64,000 bases of DNA from CAINVV01 sp963663675 (GTDB taxonomy: Bacteria > Bacteroidota > Bacteroidia > Bacteroidales > Prolixibacteraceae): NCBI GenBank assembly GCA_963663675.1, contig OY760498.1, forward strand, positions 2,480,001-2,544,000, in the 5' to 3' direction. Of the stretch, positions 27,301-35,730 are shown in pieces; position 1 is the stretch's first letter, and each line of letters begins with the position of its first letter. Under the pieces are notes generated by a model, which saw nothing but the letters and a program-made list of their open reading frames with translations, made no database searches and was not told the origin of the DNA. A program made the position numbers and the translations under genes.

Positions 27301-27346
27301 TCTTTTTTCTACTTTTAGCCTCTCGTTGACCCAAAATAAAAATTTT

Positions 27347-28111
27347 ATGAACAAATTCCGTTTTGGCTTTATACTTTACCTGCTGCTGGCTGTTTCTGCC
27401 TGTACAACTTACAGGGTCGAAAAAACTGAAACTGCCAATATTCACCTGGATTCGTTGATCACAGTTTCACCATCCGGTGACATTGAGCGCGAGATTCAAC
27501 CCTACCGCGAAAAAGTCAATCAAGGCATGACAGAGGTCCTGTGCAAATCATCCGAAGCAGTCTATGGCGGTCGTCCGGAAAGTCCGCTCACCAATCTGTT
27601 TGCTGACCTTACCCTTGAAGAATCGAACCGGTTTTGCGCTGAAAAGCATCCTGAAATGAAGATTGATGTATCGATGATCAACCGGGGAGGATTGCGCACC
27701 TCACTGCCAAAAGGTGAGATTAAAACTTTGACAATGTTCGAAATGATGCCGTTTGAGAACGAAATTGTATTTGTGAAATTAAGTGGAGAAGTGATGCTGC
27801 AGTTTGTCAACCATTTGGCTGCCCGCGGAGGCGAAGGTGTCAGCGGACTCCGTTTCGGCATCAAGAACGAAAAAGCCGTTAACCCCGAAATAGGGGGAAA
27901 ACCGATTGATACTTCCAGGAGTTATTGGCTGGTTACGAGTGATTACATCGCCAATGGAGGTGACGGAAGCGAAATATTGTCAAAATCAACAGAAAGAATT
28001 GATACAGGCATCAAAGCAAGAGACATGTTCATAGAATATTTCAGAAGGTTGGGAAAAGAAGGCAAAACAGTAAATGTGAAAACGGACGGGAGGATATACC
28101 ATGCAGAATAG
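27347..28111 (+). CDS. Lipoprotein with 5'-nucleotidase C-terminal domain
   Basis: 254 residues from the ATG at 27347. The N-terminus MNKFRFGFILYLLLAVSAC is a lipoprotein signal with Cys at 19. The rest matches the substrate-specificity (C-terminal) domain of UshA-like 5'-nucleotidases: SPLTNLFADLTLEE, MINRGGLRTSLPKGEI, FENEIVFVKLSG and the late SDYIANGGDG. Longer starts read the heptamer array and are rejected. The catalytic metallophosphoesterase half is the next gene, which overlaps by 11 nt, so the two probably work together outside the cytoplasm. Confidence 0.92.
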   Translation: MNKFRFGFILYLLLAVSACTTYRVEKTETANIHLDSLITVSPSGDIEREIQPYREKVNQGMTEVLCKSSEAVYGGRPESPLTNLFADLTLEESNRFCAEKHPEMKIDVSMINRGGLRTSLPKGEIKTLTMFEMMPFENEIVFVKLSGEVMLQFVNHLAARGGEGVSGLRFGIKNEKAVNPEIGGKPIDTSRSYWLVTSDYIANGGDGSEILSKSTERIDTGIKARDMFIEYFRRLGKEGKTVNVKTDGRIYHAE

Positions 28112-29015
28112 AAGAACATTTATTAAAAAACTAGGTGCCGGAGGGCTTGGCGTATTTGTGTTGAGCGGTCCAATGCAGTCATTTGCCAAAAGTGAACTGG
28201 TACAGCTTACGATCCTTCATACAAATGATTTTCATTCGCACATCGATCCTTTTCCGAAAGATGCACCCAGGAACGCCGGAGAGGGAGGTATGGCCAAACG
28301 AGCTGACCTGATAAACAAGATCAGGAGAGAACAGAAAAATGTGCTTGTTTTCGATGCCGGCGACATCTTCCAGGGTACCCCCTATTTCAATTTTTTCAAA
28401 GGAGAACTGGAACTTAAGCTGATGACAGAAATGGGCTACGATGCAGCCACCATAGGCAATCACGACCTCGACAACGGTCTGGAAGGACTAAAATCACAGC
28501 TTAAGAATGCCGGGTTTCCGTTTATCAATTCCAACTACGACTTTTCGGAGACCATCCTTAAAGGTAAAATCCTACCATACAAGATTTTCAAAAAACAGGG
28601 AATCAATGTCGGGGTATATGGGCTTGGCATCGAGCTGGACGGTTTGGTTTCAAAGCAGAATTATGGCCTGACAAAATACCTTGATCCGCTTGAGCAAGCA
28701 CTGAAAATGGAAAAATTTCTGAAAACAGAAAAAAAAGCCGATTTAGTTGTATGCCTCTCGCACCTGGGATATGCCTACAAGGAAAATAAGGTCAGTGACC
28801 TGAAAATAGCAGCGGAAACATTCTATACTGATCTGATTATCGGAGGTCATACACATACCTTTTTAAAGAAACCTGACAGTGTAACCAACAAATCAGGCCA
28901 GACAGTCCTGGTAAACCAGGTCGGTTTCGGCGGACTGATACTCGGCAGAATTGATTATTTCTTTGAAAAAGGGAAAAAACATACTCCTGTAGACGCCAAT
29001 TCTCCTGTTAAGTAG
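28101..29015 (+). CDS. 5'-nucleotidase N-terminal metallophosphoesterase, Tat-type signal
   Basis: 304 residues. NRRTFIKKLGAGGLGVF at the N-terminus looks like a twin-arginine signal. The calcineurin-like metal motifs are LHTNDFHSH (Asp-x-His), DAGDIFQG, IGNHDLDNG, CLSHLG and GGHTHTF. It supplies the catalytic half that the preceding lipoprotein lacks, with gene order reversed relative to the usual single UshA chain. The overlap ATG inside the previous gene implies translational coupling. Substrate (nucleotides, UDP-sugars or similar) is not determined. Confidence 0.92.
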   Translation: MQNRRTFIKKLGAGGLGVFVLSGPMQSFAKSELVQLTILHTNDFHSHIDPFPKDAPRNAGEGGMAKRADLINKIRREQKNVLVFDAGDIFQGTPYFNFFKGELELKLMTEMGYDAATIGNHDLDNGLEGLKSQLKNAGFPFINSNYDFSETILKGKILPYKIFKKQGINVGVYGLGIELDGLVSKQNYGLTKYLDPLEQALKMEKFLKTEKKADLVVCLSHLGYAYKENKVSDLKIAAETFYTDLIIGGHTHTFLKKPDSVTNKSGQTVLVNQVGFGGLILGRIDYFFEKGKKHTPVDANSPVK

Positions 29016-29365
29016 TTAAAATTCAAGTATATTGCTCAGAACAGCAACCCCAAAAGGAAGATCGGGCCAGGGCATAAAAAACCGCATTAATTCTAATTGT
29101 GTAAAACCCCGAATGTACAGGATTTGAGTGCCTGTCTGATCAGATTTCCAATGGCAGCGAACTGCTCCCCGAAGGGATGAGGCCTGTCTTAGCGGACATA
29201 AGCTTACTCGTTAAACTTGAAATGTTGAGTTTACCAACTATAAGAACTAATGCGGAAATATTTTGTGTGAAAGAACGACTGATTTATTGGTCAAAATTAC
29301 ATCAGAAAACTAACTATTCAAAGGAATTCGGATTATTTATTCCAACATTATTTTCGCTGAAAGTA
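29016..29365. other. Non-coding gap, nothing recognised
   Basis: About 350 bp between the nucleotidase genes and tRNA-Ser. A 66-codon ORF at 29177-29377 has no recognisable features and runs into the tRNA promoter, so it is not called. Confidence 0.5.
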
Positions 29366-29395
29366 TTGTCCGACTGAAAATGATTTTTAAATTTG
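29366..29395 (+). promoter_or_regulatory. Promoter of tRNA-Ser
   Basis: TTG at 29366-29368, 19-bp spacer, TAAATTTG at 29388-29395, 16 bp before the mature tRNA. Full match to the Bacteroidota TTG/TAnnTTTG promoter. The tRNA-Pro promoter has the same spacing. Confidence 0.85.
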
Positions 29396-29411
29396 CACCA
29401 CCAAAATTTCT

Positions 29412-29498
29412 GGAGGGATGGGTGAGTGGCTGATACCAGCAGTTTGCTAAACTGCCGTACGGGAAACTGTACCGGGGGTTCGAATCCCCCTTCCTCCG
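29412..29498 (+). tRNA. tRNA-Ser(GCT)
   Basis: Acceptor GGAGGGA pairs with TTCCTCC, with discriminator G at 29498. The anticodon stem-loop has TTGCTAA in the loop, anticodon GCT. A long class II variable arm (GTAC/GTAC stem) and the T-loop GGTTCGAATCC are present. No CCA is encoded. Confidence 0.96.
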
Positions 29499-29507
29499 CA
29501 ACCCCAA

Positions 29508-29534
29508 AAACCTCGTGAAAGCGAGGTTTTTTTA
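29508..29534 (+). terminator. Terminator of tRNA-Ser
   Basis: AAACCTCG / CGAGGTTT, 8 bp, loop TGAAAG, followed by TTTT ATT. Confidence 0.88.
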
Positions 29535-29575
29535 TTTCCCAGACCGACCCACACCGTAGGTGTAAGAGAGGGTTG

Positions 29576-30414
29576 GGAAATAAAAAAACACAGACGCGCA
29601 GCGGATGAGGTTTTTGGGGTTTAGCTTCCCATTCCAGGGATCACCGAAGGTAATTCCCGCCTACCTTATAGGTCCTCAGCCATGGAAATAAAAAAACACA
29701 GACGCGCAGCGGATGAGGTTTTTGGGGTTTAGCTTCCCATTCCAGGGATCACCGAAGGTAATTCCCGCCAACCTTATAGGTCCTCTGCCGTGGAAATAAA
29801 AAAACACAGACGCGCAGCGGATGGAGTTTTTGGGGTTTAGCTTCCCATTCCAGGGATCACCGAAGGTAATTCCCGCAAACCTTACAGGTCCTCAGCCATG
29901 GAAATAAAAAAACACAGACGCGCAGCGGATGAGGTTTTTGGGGTTTAGCTTCCCATTCCAGGGATCACCGAAGGTAATTCCCGCCTACCTTATAGGTCCT
30001 CAGCCGTGGAAATAAAAAAACACAGACGTGCAGCGGATGAGGTTTTTGGGGTTTAGCTTCCCCTTCCAGGGATCACCGAAGGTAATTCCCGCCTACCTTA
30101 TAGGTCCTCAGCCGTAGAAATAAAAAAACACAGACGCGCAGCGGATGAGGTTTTTGGGGTTTAGCTTCCCATTCCAGGGATCACCGAAGGTAATTCCCGC
30201 CAACCTTATAGGTCCTCAGCCGTGGAAATAAAAAAACACAGACGCGCAGCGGATGAGGTTTTTGGGGTTTAGCTTCTCATTCCAGGGATCACCGAAGGTA
30301 ATTCCCGCAAACCTTATAGGTCCTCAGCCATGGAAATAAAAAAACACAGACGCGCAGCGGATGAGGTTTTTGGGGTTTAGCTTCCCATTCCAGGGATCAC
30401 CGAAGGTAATTCCC
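29576..30414. repeat. Eight tandem copies of a 108-bp unit
   Basis: Units start at 29576, 29684, 29792, 29900, 30008, 30116, 30224 and 30332, exactly 108 bp apart. The last is cut at about 83 bp. Each begins GGAAATAAAAAAACACAGACG and contains GAGGTTTTTGGGGTT, then a hairpin-prone GGGATCACCGAAGGTAATTC block. Copies differ at only a few positions (for example CCTACC/CCAACC/CAAACC and CCATGG/CCGTGG). No ORF spans the array on either strand. The unit's first half mirrors the sequence just after tRNA-Ser. Confidence 0.95.
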
Positions 30415-30457
30415 CTACCCTTTTATGCTTACTTAACCTATAAAATTCCGGGGATTT

Positions 30458-31960
30458 CTATTTTACCCCGACAAATTTGATTCCGAAGGAGAAAATATTG
30501 GCATTCAGCCCATCGCTTCTGTTGTAATGGCTGTACTTTAAATTAATATTTTTAAAACCCAACGTACCAATCCTGAATTTGGTGAAGATATCAGTGTAAT
30601 TCATTGCAAAGCTGTACTGATTAGCGGTAAAAGCCGACAAATCATAATCCGAGGTATAAAATTCCTCCGATGAAATATGCGTTTCAAACGGTGCAAAGTA
30701 TTTGACCTGGTTCTGAGTATAAAAACGATATGACGGCGTGACTGAAAATGACTGGCTAAGTCTGACCGGCAGATCAAGGCTGATCGTATTCGCTTTTAGT
30801 CCCCAGTTATCAAAATAATACCGGTAATAGCCCTTCAGCACCAGTACCTCATTGATATAATAATTCATCCTGACCCCAAAAGGAAATTTGTACCTGCTTG
30901 AAGGCAATCTTTCGATATCGTCTGCCAGCTGGTAGACACCCCGGTTATCGGGTGAAGTATAAAATGGGATAAAGGCTGCATATCCAATGTAATAATTCGC
31001 TTTATCGGCAAAATACATGCGTTGGTACGGAGTTGACAGCATACCCTGCTGCAGGACAAAATCACAAAAGAAGGCAGACTGAAACTTTGGTGTCATAATC
31101 TGTGAAGCAAAAAAGGACAAAGTGTAGGAATTTCGCCCCGACTGGTCCAATGCTTTAAATGCAGAAGGAAGGTATGCCGTAGTCGCAGCTCCATTCTGGT
31201 CCATAATGGTAACACCTTTAAAATAACCGTTGGTCTGAAAAGAAGATCCGTAATCCATGTATTCCCGGAGCTCCGTTGGGTAAATAGGTTTCCAGGTATC
31301 CAGGTAAACAGAGCCTTTTAGTCCCAATTCCGTATTTTTTTCATTGAATAAGCCGGTGATATTCCCTCCAAAGCCATACGAGTTGTAATCGAATTCCTTT
31401 GAATAGGAAACGTTTGATCCCCAGATAAAATTCCGGGAATCGGAACTGTGGCTAAAATCCGTATGTATGGCCTTGTTTACATCGCTGTGGGAGGCGCCCG
31501 TTGAAGCAAGCCAGGGCGTTCCGTGAGGCTTTGTTGGCACAGTGGTGGTTGTAGTAGGTTGTGAAGGAGTTACAGTTCCTCTCGAAGCCCCTGTTGTATT
31601 AAACAGATTGCCGCTCTTGTAAAGATACTGTGTTGTCGTAGATGTTGACACAAAGGGATTGATATTGCTTGAAGAAGCTGAGGTATAGGCAGATATACCA
31701 GCATCAACCGTCAAAACATCGTTACTGTTCAGGGGGATGCTGATCACAATGGTAGGTGTAGCATCCGTAAGGTTTTCAGTGCCTATCCCACCATTGACGG
31801 GTGAATGGCTGCCCTCCTGTTTGTAAAAGCTCATCAGCATATCAACCTCGGTACTTTCCAGCACCCTTTTTTTATACACTTTTGATGAATCAGCTTCCTG
31901 TGACTTCGTAACTTTGGAAGTGATTAATGTCATCAGAATTATCAGAACTGTTTTTCTCAT
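30458..31960 (-). CDS. DUF3570 outer-membrane-type protein
   Basis: 500 residues with an N-terminal signal peptide (MRKTVLIILMTLITSKVTKS). The body is rich in alternating aromatic/polar strands (for example YYRYYFDNWGLKANTISLD) and ends in a strand, as expected of a beta-barrel. It matches DUF3570, whose function is unknown. A Ser/Thr-rich linker (about 110-140) precedes the barrel. Last gene of the thioredoxin-ApbE-DUF4266-DUF3570 operon, 9 bp after the DUF4266 gene. Confidence 0.88.
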   Translation of the reverse strand: MRKTVLIILMTLITSKVTKSQEADSSKVYKKRVLESTEVDMLMSFYKQEGSHSPVNGGIGTENLTDATPTIVISIPLNSNDVLTVDAGISAYTSASSSNINPFVSTSTTTQYLYKSGNLFNTTGASRGTVTPSQPTTTTTVPTKPHGTPWLASTGASHSDVNKAIHTDFSHSSDSRNFIWGSNVSYSKEFDYNSYGFGGNITGLFNEKNTELGLKGSVYLDTWKPIYPTELREYMDYGSSFQTNGYFKGVTIMDQNGAATTAYLPSAFKALDQSGRNSYTLSFFASQIMTPKFQSAFFCDFVLQQGMLSTPYQRMYFADKANYYIGYAAFIPFYTSPDNRGVYQLADDIERLPSSRYKFPFGVRMNYYINEVLVLKGYYRYYFDNWGLKANTISLDLPVRLSQSFSVTPSYRFYTQNQVKYFAPFETHISSEEFYTSDYDLSAFTANQYSFAMNYTDIFTKFRIGTLGFKNINLKYSHYNRSDGLNANIFSFGIKFVGVK

Positions 31961-31969
31961 GCTTAATTA

Positions 31970-32182
31970 TTAATTGCACCCACAACCACCCCCTGTTTTT
32001 CCACCATTGGCACCTGAAGCTCCTTCCCTATATACCTGGAAATTACTCTCAAAGCGTTCGTTCTGATTAGCCGACAATTTCATGTCAGGATCATTCAGGT
32101 AAACTTTCTTGTATTCCTTGACCGTGGTGCAGGATGCAAGGAGTCCCAATGTAACAATCACCCAATATGCTTTCTTTCTCAT
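31970..32182 (-). CDS. DUF4266 small lipoprotein with Gly/Cys-rich C-terminus
   Basis: 70 residues. The lipobox LLASC puts the lipid on Cys18. After a charged middle (NDPDMKLSANQNERFESNF) it ends in a glycine-rich tail GGKTGGGCGCN with two cysteines. It overlaps the ApbE gene by 4 nt and is followed 9 bp later by the DUF3570 gene. The tail could bind metal or be modified. A SGAN tract resembles, but does not fully match, the SGA(T/S) flavinylation motif of ApbE substrates. Confidence 0.88.
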   Translation of the reverse strand: MRKKAYWVIVTLGLLASCTTVKEYKKVYLNDPDMKLSANQNERFESNFQVYREGASGANGGKTGGGCGCN

Positions 32183-33183
32183 TTTCCTGTAGTATTCAAT
32201 TTTTCAGTGGAATTCAGTTTGATATGGTCAGATACTTCTATATTGCCCTGTTCATCCACAACGACATATTCAATAATTTTAAGCTGTCTGATCAGATTTA
32301 TGCCAACCTCTTTGCCCATTACAAAGATCGCTTTGGTAAGGGCCGTGGATAGTTCCGCATTGGGACCGAAAAGTGTCACACTCGCTATTCCGTGAACAGG
32401 CCAACCGGTTCTGGGATCAATAATATGTGTGTATCTTACACCATTAAACTCGACGAAATTTTCATAATTTCCTGATGTTCCGATTGAATGGCCCTCAAAT
32501 GGAAACCAGGAGAAAACCTTTTCTTTGTTGAAAGGATTGGTTATGCCTATCATCCAGGGACTTCCGTCCGGTTGGTTCCCCCAGGCAGTAATATCGCCCG
32601 AAGCATTCATGATGCCCCCTTTGACGCCAAGGGATTTTAACAACGCAGCGCCTCTATCTGCAGAGTATCCCTTTCCAATTCCTCCGAAACCAAGCCGCAT
32701 CCCCTTCAGCTTCAGGAACACGGTTGTATCTTTGGCATTCAGTATGATATTTTTATATCCCACACTCTTCACCGATGCCGAAACTTCCGCCTGAGTGGGC
32801 AATTTTTTCATAGAACCGTCAAATTTCCATATTTGGTTCATCCCCGCCCATGTAATATCAAAAGCGCCATCAGTCAATTCTGAAATTTTGATGCTTCTGA
32901 CAATCAGGTCAAATACCTCTTTATCAACTTTTACCGGTTTTATACCGGCATATTTATTGACAGTTGAAATCTGTGTAGTGGAGTCCCATTCAGAAATCAA
33001 CTTTTCGATACGGGTGACTTCATTGGCGGCGATATCAATATAATGGTCTGCATCTGATTGATTCTGTGCTACAACCGTGATATCATAATGGCATCCCATC
33101 AATTTCAGCGTCCTTGTATATTTTTCCTGCGATTTACCAACGAAGGCCAACAGGATAAGCAGTAAAAAAAATAATATTCTCAC
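32179..33183 (-). CDS. apbE: FAD:protein FMN transferase (ApbE family), exported
   Basis: 334 residues. The signal peptide MRILFFLLLILLAFVGKS indicates an extracytoplasmic enzyme. ApbE links FMN from FAD to a Thr/Ser of partner proteins, with Mg. Family blocks: MGCHYDITV, FDITWAGMNQIWKFDG, GFGGIGKGYSADR, NASGDITAWG and THIIDPRTGWPV. It overlaps both neighbours by 4 nt, so it is translationally coupled within the operon. No standard flavinylated partner (RnfG/NqrC/FMN-bind) is present nearby. Confidence 0.94.
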   Translation of the reverse strand: MRILFFLLLILLAFVGKSQEKYTRTLKLMGCHYDITVVAQNQSDADHYIDIAANEVTRIEKLISEWDSTTQISTVNKYAGIKPVKVDKEVFDLIVRSIKISELTDGAFDITWAGMNQIWKFDGSMKKLPTQAEVSASVKSVGYKNIILNAKDTTVFLKLKGMRLGFGGIGKGYSADRGAALLKSLGVKGGIMNASGDITAWGNQPDGSPWMIGITNPFNKEKVFSWFPFEGHSIGTSGNYENFVEFNGVRYTHIIDPRTGWPVHGIASVTLFGPNAELSTALTKAIFVMGKEVGINLIRQLKIIEYVVVDEQGNIEVSDHIKLNSTEKLNTTGK

Positions 33184-33626
33184 TGTTGATTCTTTTCGAA
33201 TGAGTGAAGCAAGGCGATGTATTCGGCAGGTGTTACATTCTTATAACTCTCAGTCCCCAGAACTTTACCATTCCTGTCGAGCAATACAACCAATGGAAAC
33301 ATCCCCTGCCTGTTATAGGCTTCGGCGAGTTTATCATTCTGTTCCTGTTGCTCCTTAGGCAGGGCATTGGCCTTTTTCTTTGGAAAATCAGCATGGAGCA
33401 GCACATAATGTTGCTGCGAATAATCAATGAATTCCCTTGATTCCAGAATATACTTTTCAAGTTTCATACAAGGAATACACCAGTCGGAACCAGAGAATAC
33501 CAAAACAATATTTTTCTTTTCCTCTGCTGATCTGTTTTTTGCAGCTTCAAGACTCGTTTCCCACTTTTGCGCATTGGAAAAAGTTACAATTAACAACAAT
33601 AGGGAGCTAATAAATGTTTTTTTCAT
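33180..33626 (-). CDS. Exported thioredoxin-fold protein
   Basis: 148 residues, signal peptide ending near residue 19 (TFSNAQ). The redox motif is SDWCIPCMKLE (Cys50, Cys53) in a thioredoxin-like domain of the thioredoxin_7/DsbD-gamma type, with VLLDRNGKVLG later. Probably a periplasmic disulfide reductase or isomerase for the cysteine-bearing partner of this operon (inference). First gene of the operon, overlapping apbE by 4 nt. Confidence 0.9.
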   Translation of the reverse strand: MKKTFISSLLLLIVTFSNAQKWETSLEAAKNRSAEEKKNIVLVFSGSDWCIPCMKLEKYILESREFIDYSQQHYVLLHADFPKKKANALPKEQQEQNDKLAEAYNRQGMFPLVVLLDRNGKVLGTESYKNVTPAEYIALLHSFEKNQQ

Positions 33627-34303
33627 GAGTGACTGCCAATTTAGGGGGTACCCGGATAAAATAAAGTATATTTTTTCGCAAGTGTATGTAAAATATTTTA
33701 TACTAAGTCACGAATAAATGATAAAAAATACATATGTAAGTAATTATTAAGGAAATTTATATTTTAAAGCTTAGCTTCGGATCCGGCATTAAAAAATTCT
33801 CTTTACCTAATAAGAAATCGTCAGTTTTCCTCTTTTAAAAGGAAATAAGCAGGTCAATTTTCGGGATGAAAAAAGTGGTGAGATGGACTTCCGGGAAGTT
33901 TCAGGCAGAAAACCCGTTTACATAAACCGTATTGAGGAAGCAATCGAAGAGCTAGTTAAGCAGATTGCCTTTGATTGTTCAGCCTGCGCACAACCAGGTG
34001 AATCCAGGTAATTATGGAAGAAAGGCGATTTTATATCTCCTGCATGCGTACGGTGTGTTTGGCTTCGCAACAACATTGAAACCTTTCATAGCTGACTTAA
34101 ATTGTTCGAAAAAAAGCTGCAGAAGATGGATTGACCTTGACCGGGGTCAGTTATCGGTATGCTCTTTCAACAGACAGAGGCCCCCGTCAAACTCTTGTAT
34201 GGCGGGGGCCTCTGTCTATGGAATTCAATAAAACATATCGTTTCCACAAATTTTCCAGACTAATCAGGAAGAACTGATAACGCAAAAAGCGCTGCTCCTG
34301 AAT
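33627..34303. other. Gap with coding remnants, no intact gene
   Basis: A short frame at about 33880-34012 (MDFREVSGRKPVYINRI, ending CSACAQPGESR) and another at 33965-34231 read like broken coding sequence, but I recognise no family. The only strong structure is the hairpin at 34172-34217. Confidence 0.45.
34172..34217. terminator. Perfect 15-bp GC-rich inverted repeat
   Basis: AGACAGAGGCCCCCG and its exact complement flank a 16-nt loop. No T tract follows. It lies 87 bp from the 3' end of the GH16-like gene and could end transcription from either side. Confidence 0.6.
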
Positions 34304-35137
34304 TTATGCCGGAGTGAAAGCAAACTTGCTGATTATAACCTCAACTGACTGATCCTTTGGTAATGTATTGGAAATTCCCCTGAATATCCACAAATTAATT
34401 ATAGCCGGTGCTGCCAGCTGGGGAATGCTTGTTGTGTATTTAGATGGTGAATAGTTTGCAGTAGCAATTGTTTTACCCATGCCATCCAAAGATTGAAAAG
34501 ATACACTATTGGAGCGCCACGTGAAACTGTGCCTGGTTGATGTAGTTGTATTTGCTGAAGTTATGGCAAATGAAGTCGACCAGTTGGTGATTTTTGTATT
34601 GTTTGGAGGCCATACGGTAAAACTACCGGATTTTGCCAGGGTTGGTATGCCCCATTTGGAAAATTCAATGTCAATCTCGCCTGCTTTTTTTGTTTTTGCC
34701 TTGGAGGCGGATAAGTAATTAAACATTCCGAGCACTACATCCTGGTTTAACTGATCGATCTTCCCTTCAACTGTCCACTCATACTTTCCAAATCCTAAGG
34801 TCCGGACTGTTGAAACTTCTGCGCATTCCCACCTGGAGTCCGTTGAATTGTATGTTATTTTCAGGTGAAGTTTTCCTTCACTGTCTACCCATGCATTATT
34901 TCTGCTCCAGTTGTTAGGGCCCGGTGCCTGGGCAATCCCGGTCCTCACATTCCATGTGTATCCGGAAAAATTCAGCGTGGAAGCTCCCGGAACGGACAAA
35001 GTTCCAGCTTTCAGGGTCATGTCAGTTACTGTTACCTGCTCAGGAATATCAATCATATCCTTGCTGCAATTGACCATCGAAAAGGCCAGCATAAGTAACA
35101 ATGCTATGGAAAGAAGTAATTTTTTTGAGTTTCTCAT
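34304..35137 (-). CDS. GH16-like lipoprotein (beta-glucanase fold)
   Basis: 277 residues. Lipobox SMVNC gives lipid attachment at Cys24. After a short linker, a jelly-roll domain carries the GH16 catalytic pattern GEIDIEFSKWG: Glu154 nucleophile, Asp156, Glu158 acid/base. LGFGKYEWTVEGK resembles the GYFEAR strand of GH16 enzymes. A beta-glucan-type substrate is likely but not fixed. Several aromatic subsites of true lichenases cannot be confirmed by eye, so a non-catalytic binding role is possible. Monocistronic. Confidence 0.72.
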   Translation of the reverse strand: MRNSKKLLLSIALLLMLAFSMVNCSKDMIDIPEQVTVTDMTLKAGTLSVPGASTLNFSGYTWNVRTGIAQAPGPNNWSRNNAWVDSEGKLHLKITYNSTDSRWECAEVSTVRTLGFGKYEWTVEGKIDQLNQDVVLGMFNYLSASKAKTKKAGEIDIEFSKWGIPTLAKSGSFTVWPPNNTKITNWSTSFAITSANTTTSTRHSFTWRSNSVSFQSLDGMGKTIATANYSPSKYTTSIPQLAAPAIINLWIFRGISNTLPKDQSVEVIISKFAFTPA

Positions 35138-35324
35138 TTTATTTATCTTTTTTTTCTTTGTTTTAATTCAGACGACTGATCCCGGAGCAAAAGCCAGAAT
35201 CTGCCGGAGAATTTCATTGTTAATTTTTCAGACTTTTCCTGAACAATCCTATGGTGTAAAAGTAGGCTGGCCCTTTCATGGCAGAAATAAGGCAATGGGT
35301 AAAAATCAGTTCGGAAATGATGAT

Positions 35325-35606
35325 TCAGTTGTAGGTATTTTCCCTACAACGCCTTAGAATATTACACGACAGCCAATTAAATTCCGACATGATTGGAGGA
35401 TATTCAAATACCAGTATGTCATTTATATAAGTACATTGATACATAGTATCGTTTTGTACTATTGACATAAGAATTATTCCTGTGGTTTCATTTACCCAAC
35501 TTAATTTGAAACCTGCAAAATCTAACTGATCTTCCTTTTTAATAGCTGATTTGGTCACAGGGTCGGTTGGAACAGAAATTTGAATTTCATGTTTCGGTAT
35601 CAGCAT
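35325..35606 (-). CDS. Hypothetical small protein (doubtful)
   Basis: 93 codons starting MLIPKHEIQISVPTD, with a beta-like segment (LSWVNETTGIILMSIVQ) but a tail of uncertain character. No family recognised, no promoter element seen. It may be a decayed gene. Confidence 0.3.
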   Translation of the reverse strand: MLIPKHEIQISVPTDPVTKSAIKKEDQLDFAGFKLSWVNETTGIILMSIVQNDTMYQCTYINDILVFEYPPIMSEFNWLSCNILRRCRENTYN

Positions 35607-35730
35607 TTAAAGTATTTGATCCTTACCCCGGAAGGTTTAAATCTTAAGCGCTGAACCCCCTGGACTGACCACCCTTATTTGCACCCAGAGTAGCACTGTT
35701 GAATGGTTTTAGCGCCTGTTTGAGGATAAG

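Noticed and set aside
27188..27346. Hydrophobic N-terminal extension (SYLLYLIS-type) of the nucleotidase lipoprotein
   Set aside because: It is the heptamer array read as protein. The ATG at 27347 gives a proper lipoprotein signal.
29177..29377. 66-codon ORF before tRNA-Ser
   Set aside because: It runs into the -33 element of the tRNA promoter and has no recognisable domain.
29576..30414. CRISPR array
   Set aside because: The whole 108-bp unit is repeated; there are no unique spacers and no cas genes.
29576..30414. Integron attC sites
   Set aside because: Units are directly adjacent with no genes between them and lack the AAC ... GTT ends.
33965..34231. 88-codon ORF in the gap before the GH16-like gene
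   Set aside because: It spans the GC-rich hairpin and shows no family. It is listed only as possible remnant sequence.
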